From: Phycisphaerales bacterium
GTDB taxonomy: Bacteria; Planctomycetota; Phycisphaerae; Phycisphaerales; UBA1924
NCBI GenBank assembly: GCA_007124345.1
Contig: SLFH01000275.1
Location: 1-22,384 of the forward strand
DNA length: 22,384 nucleotides
Direction: 5' to 3'
Below the pieces are notes generated by a model. The model did no database searches, was not told the origin of the DNA, and saw only the letters and a program-made list of their open reading frames with translations. Made by a program: the position numbers and the translations under genes. Below are positions 7,368 to 14,851 of this stretch, one piece after another (within the stretch, counting starts at the first letter, position 1; each line of letters begins with the position of its first letter).

Positions 7368-9431
7368 TCATTCCGTCAGCAGGCGGGGCGTCACACCCGG
7401 CGGGAGAGCTTCGAGAAACCTCCGCCCATAACGGGCGGTCAGCAGCCGCGGGTCCAGCACCGCTACGCGACCTGTGTCCTCCGCCGAGCGCACCAGCCGC
7501 CCGAACCCCTGCTTGAACCGGATGACCGCGCGCGGGATCGAGTCTTCCATGAAGGGGTCGCCTCCGCGGGCCTTGATCAGCTCCGACCTCGCTTCCGTCA
7601 GCGGGCGATCGGGCGGCTCGAAGGGCAGCTTGGTGATAATCACATTCCGCAGCGCCCGCCCCCGCACATCGACCCCTTGCCAGAACGAGTCGGCGCCCAG
7701 CAGCACCGACCGGTCGTTGGCCCTGAACCTTTTGACCAGTTCCGTCCGCGAGCCCTCGCGCCCGTGCACGAGCAACTGCATCCCCAGCGAACGCAACGGC
7801 GACTCCAGTTCGGCCGCGACCGCGTGGAGCATCCCGAAGCTCGTAAACAGCACAAACGCGCCCCCGTCCGTCGCCGAAACATGGTCGAGGATCCGCCCCG
7901 TCAAGAGGCGGACATACTCGGCGCTCGGCCTCGAAGGCGGGCGGGGCATCGACCCGTCCACATACAGTTCGACCTGCTTGGCAAGATCGAACGGGCTGCC
8001 GAGCCGTTTCGTCGTCGCCCCATCGCACCCCAGACGCGACATCGTGTGCGCAAAGGCGGTCTCCGCCCGCTCGACGGGCTCGTCGTCCTTGGGCGTGCGC
8101 GTCGCCAGCGTGGCGCTGGTGAGCACGACGCTGACGGGCTTGTCGAACAGATGCTCGCGCAGCACGCCCGAGACCTCGACCGGTGCGCACGCGAGCTTGA
8201 TGCGCGGGCCCGCGCGTCCCTGGTCGATCTCGATCCAGTACACCGCCGAATCGAGCTTCTGCTTGAGCAGGGAGCCGCAAACCTCGGCGATGTCGCTTGC
8301 GCGCTTGGCGTACGAGTTCAGCTCGTGCCGGTCTTCCTCGCCGCTGATCGTCTCGCGCAGGGTCTTGAGGCGCAGGGCGAGGCGCGTCATGGCGGGGCTG
8401 AGCCCGTCTTCGATCTCCGGCGGCTCGCGCAGGCGGATCGTCATCGGGAACTGCCCGCCCCGCGAAAGGGTCATGCACGCGTCGAAAAAACGGCGCGTCG
8501 CCGAGGCGGCCTCCATCGCAGACTCGATCGCGGCCTCGACCGTGTCGATGTCCGCCCCGGCCATCGGGTTCTGCATGAGCTGGGCGAGGTACCCCTTGCG
8601 TCGGCGCGGGTCGTACAGGACGCGGAGCAGGTGCAGCACGCGACCCTCGGTCAGCGAGAGCCCGAAGTGCTCGACCGCCGCGTCCTCGACGCCGTGCGCC
8701 TCGTCGAGGATCACATGGTCGTAGCGGGGCAGGATGCCGACGCCCGCGGCCCGCAGCGCCAGATCAGAAAAGAAGAGCGCGTGGTTGCAGATCAGCAGGT
8801 TCGCGGCCTCCGCCTCGCGCCGCGCCTTCTGGTAGAAGCACTGCTTGTAGCGGGGGCAGCGTCGGCCCATGCAGTTGTCGCTGTCGCTGCGGACATGGTC
8901 CCACACCTCGCCCCGTTCGAGAATCGGCAGCGTCGAGAGCGTGCCGTCGTCGGTGCTGTACGCCCAGTCCTCGATCTGCTGCAGCGAGCGTTTCGACTCG
9001 TTGTCGCGCAGCAGGGCGTCGGCCCGGCGCGAGGCGAGCTCCAGCCTCCGGATGCTCAGGTAGTTGCTGCGTCCCTTGACGAGCACGGGCCGAACGCCGT
9101 GGGGCCAGCCGAGCGCCTCGCCCATGGGCTCCAGGGCCGAGCGCACCAGCGGGACATCCTTCTCGACGAGCTGTTCCTGCAGCGCGATCGTGTTGGTCGC
9201 CACGACCACGACCTCGCCCTTGGCCATCACCCGCGCCATCGCCGGCGCGAGGTAGGCGAACGACTTGCCCACGCCCGTCCCCGCCTCGACGAGCAGGTGC
9301 GACCGGGTTTCGAGGGCGCGTTCGACCGCGGCCGCCATCTCGACCTGCTGCGGGCGCGGCTCGTAGTGCTCCCCGAGCACTCCCGCCACAGGCCCGGTCC
9401 GACCGAAAATGTCGCCGATGCCGACTGTCAT
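7368..9431 (-). CDS. dinG: DinG/XPD-type ATP-dependent DNA helicase
   Basis: The 687-residue product is a superfamily 2 helicase of the DinG/YoaA/XPD group, 5'-3' enzymes that unwind DNA in repair and replication. Walker A is AGTGVGKS (50-57), the DEAH box is at 243-246, and the C-terminal part carries GADSFWQGVDV and a late QGFGRLVRS motif VI. The Fe-S domain has Cys187, Cys192 and Cys198, with the C-x4-C-x5-C spacing known from E. coli DinG. The position where the family usually has its first ligand, in KGRSNYL-, is Ser126 (codon AGC at 9054-9056). ATG 9431 was chosen because homology begins there. An in-frame extension upstream to 9686 would run through the neighbouring reductase gene in low-complexity arginine-rich sequence. 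No Shine-Dalgarno is visible. Confidence 0.88.
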   Translation of the reverse strand: MTVGIGDIFGRTGPVAGVLGEHYEPRPQQVEMAAAVERALETRSHLLVEAGTGVGKSFAYLAPAMARVMAKGEVVVVATNTIALQEQLVEKDVPLVRSALEPMGEALGWPHGVRPVLVKGRSNYLSIRRLELASRRADALLRDNESKRSLQQIEDWAYSTDDGTLSTLPILERGEVWDHVRSDSDNCMGRRCPRYKQCFYQKARREAEAANLLICNHALFFSDLALRAAGVGILPRYDHVILDEAHGVEDAAVEHFGLSLTEGRVLHLLRVLYDPRRRKGYLAQLMQNPMAGADIDTVEAAIESAMEAASATRRFFDACMTLSRGGQFPMTIRLREPPEIEDGLSPAMTRLALRLKTLRETISGEEDRHELNSYAKRASDIAEVCGSLLKQKLDSAVYWIEIDQGRAGPRIKLACAPVEVSGVLREHLFDKPVSVVLTSATLATRTPKDDEPVERAETAFAHTMSRLGCDGATTKRLGSPFDLAKQVELYVDGSMPRPPSRPSAEYVRLLTGRILDHVSATDGGAFVLFTSFGMLHAVAAELESPLRSLGMQLLVHGREGSRTELVKRFRANDRSVLLGADSFWQGVDVRGRALRNVIITKLPFEPPDRPLTEARSELIKARGGDPFMEDSIPRAVIRFKQGFGRLVRSAEDTGRVAVLDPRLLTARYGRRFLEALPPGVTPRLLTE

Positions 9432-9547
9432 GGATGTGATCGTAACCGCCCCGAACCTAAACCCTTCTCGCCCCCAAGACCTCCGTCCCTCCCTCCGTCC
9501 CTCAGCGCCTGAGTGCCTCTCTCCGTCTCTTCGTCTCTTCCCCCCCC
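9432..9547. repeat. Strand-asymmetric pyrimidine/purine tract between genes
   Basis: The 116-base gap is strongly pyrimidine-biased on the plus strand from about 9460. It contains a direct repeat CTCCGTCCCTC at 9481-9491 and 9493-9503, a small inverted repeat CTCAG-CGC-CTGAG at 9501-9513, and CTCT/TCTT runs to 9540. No gene is supported in it. Confidence 0.5.
9439..9444 (-). promoter_or_regulatory. Candidate -10 box of dinG (leaderless)
   Basis: TACGAT on the minus strand fits TANNNT and ends 7 bases before ATG 9431, so transcription would begin at or next to the A of the start codon. No Shine-Dalgarno is present and no convincing -35 was found. Confidence 0.35.
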
Positions 9548-10087
9548 TCAAACCCTCATCACCCCAGGCCTCTCTTCCCCTGCCACACTCAACCCCAACA
9601 GCTCCATGAGCGCCGTCATCCCCTCGACATCCGCCTCGGTGAACGCGCCGGTCTCGTAGCTGTCGCCATCGAGCACGCCCCAGCACGAGCCATCGTTCTC
9701 AAAGAGCGGGACGACGATCTCCGAAAGATCGCGCGGGTCGCAAGCGATGTAGTTCTCGCCGAGCGTGCGGACATCGTCGATCAGGATCGGGCGGCGATCC
9801 AGGTACCCCCGCCCGCACATCCCCTGCATCCCGATGGGCGAGCAGGCGGGCTTGTCGCGCCGCTCCAGCAGCACCATCGACTCGGCGTCCGCCTCGATCC
9901 CGTAAAACCCGATCCACGAGATCCCGCGACCCGGCCCATCGCCCCCGAAGGCCTCCCAGAGCAGATCGACTGCGAGCTTCATCGCCCGTTCCCTGGGCAG
10001 TTCGGCGGGCTCGGACGGCGCAGAAGAAAGCGAGCGCGACAACACCGGGGCGTAGTCACGCTCGAACTTCGGTTGTTGGGCTGTCAT
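9548..10087 (-). CDS. msrC: Free methionine-(R)-sulfoxide reductase (GAF domain)
   Basis: The 179-residue product is a single GAF domain of the fRMsr family, which reduces free methionine-R-sulfoxide to methionine in the cytoplasm using thioredoxin. The three conserved cysteines are present: Cys82 (KPAC), Cys91 (GMCG) and Cys116 (IACD), against 84, 94 and 118 in the E. coli enzyme. WIGFY, SEIVVPL and GVLDGDS are also family landmarks, so this is not a signalling GAF domain. The gene starts 7 bases after the bS18 stop and has no ribosome site of its own, so translation probably depends on reinitiation or coupling. The last residues (ERPGVMRV) are ordinary and nothing suggests truncation. The link with a ribosomal protein gene is unusual, and a shared response to oxidative conditions is only a guess. 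Confidence 0.9.
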   Translation of the reverse strand: MTAQQPKFERDYAPVLSRSLSSAPSEPAELPRERAMKLAVDLLWEAFGGDGPGRGISWIGFYGIEADAESMVLLERRDKPACSPIGMQGMCGRGYLDRRPILIDDVRTLGENYIACDPRDLSEIVVPLFENDGSCWGVLDGDSYETGAFTEADVEGMTALMELLGLSVAGEERPGVMRV

Positions 10088-10094
10088 GGCCGGA

Positions 10095-10370
10095 TCAGAG
10101 CGTCGCCGAGGTGTACGGCAGCAGGCCGAGGAACCTCGCACGCTTGACCGCCTGGGCGATCAGCTTCTGCTCGCGTGCCGTCGTCTGCAGGCGCTTCCGC
10201 CCGTAGATCTTGCCGTTGGGGCTCATGGCGCGACGCAGGGACTCAACGTCCTTGTAGTCGACATACTCGATGCCCTGGCCCGAGGTCTTGACGAGCTTGG
10301 GCCTGGGGGGGCCTCCGAAGCGTCCGCCTCCACCGCCGGGACCACCACCGCTGCCGCCATGTCTGGACAT
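10095..10370 (-). CDS. rpsR: 30S ribosomal protein bS18
   Basis: The 91-residue product matches bS18 from residue 34 on: YVDYKDVESLRRAMSPNGKI, then GRKRLQTTAREQKLIAQAVKRARFLGLLPYT, the helix that binds 16S rRNA with bS6. Residues 4-22 are a glycine-rich, flexible N-terminal extension. There is no cysteine, so this is the zinc-independent form. GAGAGG lies 6 bases before the ATG. In most bacteria rpsR sits between rpsF and rplI; here neither is nearby, and it lies after the MauE-type gene and before msrC. Two hairpins lie in the 123 bases upstream. It may be the only copy or a second one; the window cannot tell. Confidence 0.95.
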   Translation of the reverse strand: MSRHGGSGGGPGGGGGRFGGPPRPKLVKTSGQGIEYVDYKDVESLRRAMSPNGKIYGRKRLQTTAREQKLIAQAVKRARFLGLLPYTSATL

Positions 10371-10395
10371 TTCAAACCTCTCTGCCGTCTTGGTC

Positions 10396-10429
10396 GTGCG
10401 GCCCGCACCGTCCGGCCCACGCTGGCCGG
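10396..10429 (-). promoter_or_regulatory. Two hairpins in the bS18 mRNA leader
   Basis: GTGCG-GCC-CGCAC (10396-10408) and CCGGCC-CACGCT-GGCCGG (10412-10429) are perfect inverted repeats of 5 and 6 bp, 26-59 bases before the rpsR start. A TAAACT box at 10464-10469 (minus strand) could start a transcript with a leader of about 87 bases carrying both. Autoregulation by bS18 is known in other bacteria through rpsF leaders; here it is an inference. Confidence 0.35.
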
Positions 10430-10493
10430 CCCGGCTCTGCGGGCGACGGGAGTTGCAGAGGCGAGTTTAGGCGCTCGGGCCGCTCGGGTCTGT

Positions 10494-11120
10494 CTACCAG
10501 CGGATCTGCGGCGGCCCACCGCCGGACTCGGTCGAGCCCGACGAGGCCTGCTGCGCGGGCGAAGAGGGGCCGCCGGCGTTGCCCGAGCCGCCGGGCCCTC
10601 CGGGTCCGTTGTCTTGGGCCCGGTCCGGGCGCCGGTCCAGGCGCCGATCGATCCCGACCACACCCGAGCCCCGCCAGAGCAGGTACACGCAGATCGCCGT
10701 CAGGCCGGCGTTCTGCGCGATGTGGCACCACGAGGGTGGGCCGGTGCAAAGCAGCGACCGCTCCCCGAAGCACCCGCAGGTCGTCAGGCTCACGCTCTCG
10801 CGGAGCATCGCCGAGCCGATCGCGCCGATGAAGGCGACAAACAGCAGCCCGGCGACCGCCGCCGCCGCCCGCGTCCAGAGCCCCAGCACCAGCAGCACCG
10901 CCGCGATCGCCTCCAGCCAGGGGAAGGCGAAGGCCGAGACGATCACCAAGTGGTTGGGCAGGATCTTGTACGCCGCGATCGCGTTGGCGAACTTCTGCGC
11001 CGAGGCGGGGTCCTTGAGCTTCAGCCACGCGGCGTACAGCAGCACGCCCGCCAGCAGCAGGCGGAAGATCAGCAGCACGCTCGAATCGAGCGCCACGATC
11101 GCGGGGTGGCGTTGCTTCAT
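10494..11120 (-). CDS. MauE/DoxX-family membrane protein
   Basis: The 208-residue product has four probable transmembrane helices (about 14-34, 57-80, 86-105 and 133-150), the layout of the MauE/DoxX family that handles thiol or quinone redox in the membrane. Between helices 3 and 4 lie TTCGCFGE (Cys115, Cys117) and then Cys125 and Cys132, a C-x-C plus paired-cysteine arrangement expected of a redox-active loop. The tail from about 160 is Gly/Pro/Ser-rich and probably disordered. Its start codon overlaps the rhodanese stop by 4 bases (ATGA), so the two are coupled and probably work together. The partner is likely the rhodanese or the DUF1573 protein. A catalytic reaction cannot be given. Confidence 0.8.
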   Translation of the reverse strand: MKQRHPAIVALDSSVLLIFRLLLAGVLLYAAWLKLKDPASAQKFANAIAAYKILPNHLVIVSAFAFPWLEAIAAVLLVLGLWTRAAAAVAGLLFVAFIGAIGSAMLRESVSLTTCGCFGERSLLCTGPPSWCHIAQNAGLTAICVYLLWRGSGVVGIDRRLDRRPDRAQDNGPGGPGGSGNAGGPSSPAQQASSGSTESGGGPPQIRW

Positions 11121-11785
11121 CGCCCGCCCCCGTCAGCGCCTGTGCCCTCGGTCGGCAGGCCAGCCGCGAGCCAATCGTCCATGCCCCCAACGAAGATGTA
11201 GGTCGAGTCGTACCCGAACGCCTGGAGCTGCGCCACGAGGTTCTTCGACTCGTCGCAGTCCCCGCCCGAGCAGTAGACGACCACCCACGCGTCGGGCGCA
11301 ACCAGGCCCAGGAACTGCTCAAACGCCGGGTCGCCCCCGAGCACCATGTTCGCAGAGAGATGCATCGCCCCGGGGATCCGAGATTGCTCGAAGAGACCAC
11401 GCCCGCTCCGCGCGTCGACGAAGACCACCGTGCCGTCGCCGGCCATGGCGAATTCGTGCAGGCAGAGCGCCTCTGCGAGCGTCAGCTCGGTGGTGAAGCT
11501 GTAGGGATCCAGTCCGTCGCAGGGGTCACCGAGGTCGAGCGTCAGAGGTTCGGTCGCCTCGGCCTGCGAAGGCGTTTCCCGAGTTTGTGGTTCGGAGGCC
11601 CGTCGTTGCTGTTCGGTCTCCTGGGTGGCGGTTTCCCGAGACGCGGCGCGATCAGCGCGAGCGGGGAGGTCGCGCCCCGGGCGGGCCTCGGCGATCTCAA
11701 GACGCACAGGCACCGCCCACGAGTGCACCAGGGCGGCGGTTAAGCCAAGCCCCAAGATCGCCAGTATCCGAACCAACAAACGCAT
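11117..11785 (-). CDS. Envelope-anchored rhodanese-like protein
   Basis: The 222-residue product has an N-terminal hydrophobic segment (about 3-24) that serves as a signal or anchor, then a Gln/Glu/Arg-rich linker (30-80) and a rhodanese domain (about 100-215). The domain has VFVDARS (122-128), the IPGAMHLS motif and a VVVYCSGGDCDES loop with candidate catalytic Cys172. Rhodaneses carry sulfane sulfur as a Cys persulfide. The usual loop is C-x-x-G-x-R; here the arginine position is Cys177, so the pair could form a disulfide instead. GAGGAG lies 5 bases before the ATG. It starts 43 bases after the DUF1573 stop and overlaps the MauE-type gene by 4 bases. Sulfurtransferase activity is not certain. 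Confidence 0.82.
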   Translation of the reverse strand: MRLLVRILAILGLGLTAALVHSWAVPVRLEIAEARPGRDLPARADRAASRETATQETEQQRRASEPQTRETPSQAEATEPLTLDLGDPCDGLDPYSFTTELTLAEALCLHEFAMAGDGTVVFVDARSGRGLFEQSRIPGAMHLSANMVLGGDPAFEQFLGLVAPDAWVVVYCSGGDCDESKNLVAQLQAFGYDSTYIFVGGMDDWLAAGLPTEGTGADGGGR

Positions 11786-11828
11786 GCGGACTCCTCGAGC
11801 GGTTCAACACCTGCTCGGAAGGGGTCGG

Positions 11829-13211
11829 TCAGTCCTTCCCGCCGTCCTTCTTGGAGCCGTCGTCCTGATTCGACCCGTTGCCGTTGTTCTGCCGCTGGCG
11901 TTCGCGGCGTTCGGCGAGCAACTGCTCCCGCTGGGCCTGGAGCTCGGCGCGCCGGGCCTCGCGCTCGCGCTGGGCGACCTCGGGGTCGACCACGCGCGTG
12001 TTTTCGAAGGTTTCGGCGGCTGCGCCCGCGTCGGCGTCCGTTCCGGTCTGCGCGACCGGCTCGCCCGGGCGGGGCGGGTTGGCGCTGCCGGCGGTCTGCA
12101 GACGCCCGGAGATCGGCACGATTACTTCCGGCTCGTCCTCGCGGTCGGTCTTGAGCACCAGCCGGGTATTGACCACGGGGCCGCCGGCCTCGATGGCTCG
12201 CCCGCGCACGATCACCGAGAACCGCGTGGGGTACTCCTCTTCCTCGTCCAGGGCGACGATCTCGACCTTCAGGCCTTCGAGCTGGGCAGGACGCGTGTTC
12301 CCGTCGAGCCCGGGCAGCGGACGCTCCTCGTGCCCGAGGATCTTGAAGGGCTTGCCGTCGTTGCTCATCACGCGGACCTGGCGGGTGAAGCGTCCGTCGG
12401 CGCCGACCATGCCGAGGTTCAGGCGCCCGGGCACCAGACGCAGGTCCCCGGTGATCTCGCCGGTCACATTCACCGAGCGGAGGGTCAGCTGCCCGTCGGG
12501 GCCCACCATGCGGACGGTGACCTGGGCGAACAGGCGGCCGATGTTCTGCTCCTCGTCGAGGGAGATCATCAGGCCCGAGCGGCGGACGATCCCGCTCTCC
12601 TCGTCGACCTCCTCGGTCGGCATCACCTCGACGCTCACGCCCTCGCCCCGCGTGACCGTTGCGTGGGTGACCTCGAACTCCTCGTAGCGCCCTGCCAGCT
12701 CGATCAGCACCGCCGACGAGTTCCCGCGCCGCACCTCGCCGAACTGCGCGAGCATCGGCTCGATCTCGATCAGTGGCTGGACATCCGCCTGCACCCGCAG
12801 CCCGATGCTCGGGCTGACCGGGTCGTTGGTCATGATGGTGACATGGCGGTCCTGGGCGCCGCGCCGGTTATTCGGGTTGAAGATGACGGTGATCTCGCCG
12901 CTCTCTCCGGGCGCGTACTCGGTCTTGGTGAGCTCGGGCACGGCGCACCCGCAGGTGGTCCGCGTGTCGAGGATCTTCAGCGGCGACTTGCCTCGGTTGG
13001 TGAAGGAGAAGGTCGTGCGCACATTCCGGTCGTCGCTGATTCGCCCGAAGTTGTGCTCGAAGCGCTCGAAGGCGATCCGCGGGGCCTCGCTCGCCGGACG
13101 CGCTTCCTCGCTCACGCCGGGCCGCTCGGGCCCGGCCTGCTGCACGCCGACCGCCATCCCGCTCGCAAAGAGCACCGCCGCCGCGCCAGCCGTCATCACC
13201 ATTCGTCGCAT
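11829..13211 (-). CDS. Secreted DUF1573 protein with charged C-terminal tail
   Basis: The 460-residue product starts with a signal-type segment (MRRMVMTAGAAAVLFASGMA). A DUF1573 domain follows (about 48-150), recognised by HNFGRISD, FSFTNRGKSPLKIL and the CGC motif (Cys87, Cys89), then EYAPGESGEITVIFNP. These are Ig-like beta domains, common in Planctomycetes and Bacteroidetes, with no established reaction. A second beta-rich region (about 155-390) resembles further Ig-like repeats. The tail from about 405 is Glu/Arg/Gln-rich, probably helical, then Asn/Asp/Lys-rich and disordered. ATG 13211 is supported by AGGAG 7 bases upstream. It is the first gene of a likely unit with the rhodanese and MauE-type genes and has an unusually long, inverted-repeat-rich upstream region. 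Confidence 0.85.
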   Translation of the reverse strand: MRRMVMTAGAAAVLFASGMAVGVQQAGPERPGVSEEARPASEAPRIAFERFEHNFGRISDDRNVRTTFSFTNRGKSPLKILDTRTTCGCAVPELTKTEYAPGESGEITVIFNPNNRRGAQDRHVTIMTNDPVSPSIGLRVQADVQPLIEIEPMLAQFGEVRRGNSSAVLIELAGRYEEFEVTHATVTRGEGVSVEVMPTEEVDEESGIVRRSGLMISLDEEQNIGRLFAQVTVRMVGPDGQLTLRSVNVTGEITGDLRLVPGRLNLGMVGADGRFTRQVRVMSNDGKPFKILGHEERPLPGLDGNTRPAQLEGLKVEIVALDEEEEYPTRFSVIVRGRAIEAGGPVVNTRLVLKTDREDEPEVIVPISGRLQTAGSANPPRPGEPVAQTGTDADAGAAAETFENTRVVDPEVAQREREARRAELQAQREQLLAERRERQRQNNGNGSNQDDGSKKDGGKD

Positions 13212-13472
13212 CTTGTCACTCCTCTCGGCGCAGGCCGAAGAGATACCGCGTTTGTATGTGCCCCGGCATCCCCGCAACGGAGTCATCGACTCTGCGGGTG
13301 CCGAACACGCACCTGCCGCCTCCGATCGAAGCGCCGGGCCGGACCTCTGCACGGACGGCGCAACGCCCCGGTTCGCGGCTTGATGCACAAACAGTGTACG
13401 ACGCCGGATATTCCGCAAGCCAGAGGCGGCCTCGCGGCCGCGAACGCTTTCGCTCTGTAACGCCTTGCAAGA
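13212..13472 (-). promoter_or_regulatory. Structured 5' leader of the DUF1573 gene (candidate cis RNA)
   Basis: This stretch has no convincing gene but many inverted repeats. Near the start codon, CTC-TCGGC at 13222-13229 pairs with GCCGA-A-GAG at 13234-13242 (8 bp, one bulge) and covers part of the ribosome site. A 16-bp stem built from three segments spans 13264-13303: CGGCA/TGCCG, CCCGCA/TGCGGG and GAGTC/GACTC, with bulges on one side only and a 3-base loop. GGCTTG 13377-13382 pairs with CAAGCC 13416-13421 around the hairpin CGGA-TAT-TCCG (13405-13415). CAGAG 13421-13425 pairs with CTCTG 13453-13457 around GCGGCC-TCGC-GGCCGC (13426-13441). No known riboswitch class was recognised. Confidence 0.5.
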
Positions 13473-13497
13473 GTTATAGGACCTTCGTGCCCGGCAC
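13473..13497 (-). promoter_or_regulatory. Candidate promoter and operator of the DUF1573 unit
   Basis: On the minus strand TATAAC (13473-13478) matches the -10 consensus in 5 of 6 positions and would start transcription near 13466, giving a leader of about 255 bases. The -35 region is poor (TCGAGT at 17 bases). GTGCC-C-GGCAC (13487-13497), a perfect 5-1-5 palindrome, lies in the spacer where a repressor could bind. It also lies just downstream of the dehydrogenase stop. Confidence 0.4.
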
Positions 13498-13516
13498 TCG
13501 AACTGGTCTTCAGTCC

Positions 13517-14767
13517 TTAGAAGTCCGACCGTGTCCCCGTCGCCTCGTGCGCATCGGCGAGCCGGTCCAAGGCGTGGGTGTACGCCGCGGTCCGCATGGT
13601 GATGCCCCGGTCCTCTTTCAGGTCGTGCACCGCCGAGAACTCTCGCGTCATGATCGTCTTGAGCTCGTCGTGGACCCGTTCTTTGTTCCAGTAGTAGCTG
13701 GACTTGTTCTGCGTCCACTCGAAGTAGCTCACCGTCACCCCGCCCGCGTTGGCCAGGATGTCGGGGATCACCAGTGTGTCGGCGTCGGCCAAGATCTCGT
13801 CGGCCTCCGGGGTTGTCGGGCCGTTGGCCAGTTCCAGGACCGTCTTCGCCTTGATGTTCGACGCGTTGTCCTTGGTGATGACGCCTTCCAGAGCCGCGGG
13901 GACGAGGATCTCGACGTCGAGCTCCAGCAGCTTGTCGGCGTCGATCTTGTCGCCTTCGCTGTGGTCGGTGACCTTGCCCGACTTGTCCTTGCTCTTGATC
14001 AGGGCGTCGACATCGAAGCCCTTCTCGCAGTGGATGGCCCCCGACGAATCGCTGACGGCGACGATCCTGTACCCCGCGCCCGAGGCGAGCTTGGCGAACT
14101 GCTGGCCCGCGTTGCCGAAGCCCTGGATCGCGATCCTGACCTCCGAGGCCTTCCAGCCCCTGCGATCGGCGAGTTCCCCGATGATGTAGAAGCCGCCGCG
14201 GGCCGTCGCGTCGTCGCGTCCGATCGATCCGCCCCGCGAGACGGGCTTGCCCGTGATGACCGCGGGCGTGGGCTGTCCGGCCAGGGCCGAGTACTCGTCC
14301 ATCATCCACGCCATGATCCGGGCGTTGGTGTACACATCCGGCGCCGGCACATCGGTGTCGGGCCCGATGATCGGGGCGATCTCGCGGATGTACCGGCGGC
14401 TGAGGCGTTCGATCTCCAGCATCGAGAGCTTGCGCGGGTCGACGATGACACCCCCCTTGCCCCCGCCGAAGGGGATGCCCACGCAGGCGCACTTGAACGA
14501 CATCCAGAAGGCGAGGGCTTTGACCTCGTCGAGGTGGACGGTGTGGTGGTAGCGGATGCCGCCCTTGGCGGGGCCCCGCGTGTTGTCGTGCTGGACGCGG
14601 AAGCCGGTGAAGACCCGCTCGGATCCGTCGTCCATGCGGACGGGGACGGAAACCTCCAGAATGCGCTTCGGCCGCTTGAGGCGTTCGACCGTCTCGGGGG
14701 CGGCCTTGCTGTACTCGGCCGCCTGCTCCAGACGCAGCAGCGCCTGCTGGTAGATCTGTTCCGCCAT
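13517..14767 (-). CDS. Glu/Leu/Phe/Val-type dehydrogenase (likely glutamate dehydrogenase)
   Basis: The 416-residue product is a full-length hexameric-type amino acid dehydrogenase that oxidatively deaminates glutamate (or the reverse), linking the TCA cycle with nitrogen metabolism in the cytoplasm. The substrate domain has GPAKGGIRYH (Lys68), Lys92, GGGKGG (catalytic Lys104) and PAPDVYT (Asp144). The Rossmann domain has GFGNAG (216-221), and the strand ends in SDSSG with Asp240, which leans toward NAD, though this is not decisive. The family also includes leucine and valine dehydrogenases, but those are shorter; length and motifs favour glutamate. A GGAG lies about 10 bases before ATG 14767. 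It starts 84 bases after the dusB stop on the same strand; TAGACT at about 14806-14811 might be its own -10. Confidence 0.9.
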   Translation of the reverse strand: MAEQIYQQALLRLEQAAEYSKAAPETVERLKRPKRILEVSVPVRMDDGSERVFTGFRVQHDNTRGPAKGGIRYHHTVHLDEVKALAFWMSFKCACVGIPFGGGKGGVIVDPRKLSMLEIERLSRRYIREIAPIIGPDTDVPAPDVYTNARIMAWMMDEYSALAGQPTPAVITGKPVSRGGSIGRDDATARGGFYIIGELADRRGWKASEVRIAIQGFGNAGQQFAKLASGAGYRIVAVSDSSGAIHCEKGFDVDALIKSKDKSGKVTDHSEGDKIDADKLLELDVEILVPAALEGVITKDNASNIKAKTVLELANGPTTPEADEILADADTLVIPDILANAGGVTVSYFEWTQNKSSYYWNKERVHDELKTIMTREFSAVHDLKEDRGITMRTAAYTHALDRLADAHEATGTRSDF

Positions 14768-14851
14768 GTGCGTGGTCTCCGCGTTGGTTGGGGTCGGTTG
14801 GAGTCTAATGGATGGAGGGGCGGGGTTCTTCCACGGGGCGATTGCTCGGCC

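Noticed and set aside
7344..9512. A 722-codon plus-strand reading frame opposite dinG
   Set aside because: Its product is Arg/Pro/Ala/Gly-rich with no motif, and it mirrors a real helicase on the other strand. High G+C leaves long antisense frames open.
9432..9686. N-terminal extension of dinG to 9686
   Set aside because: The added 85 residues are low-complexity Arg/Gly and overlap the msrC coding end. Family homology begins at 9431.
13216..13470. An 84-codon minus-strand frame filling the DUF1573 leader, ending just before the start codon
   Set aside because: It begins with TTG, has no ribosome site, is Arg-rich and overlaps the strongest inverted repeats. A leader peptide cannot be excluded, but structure explains the region better.
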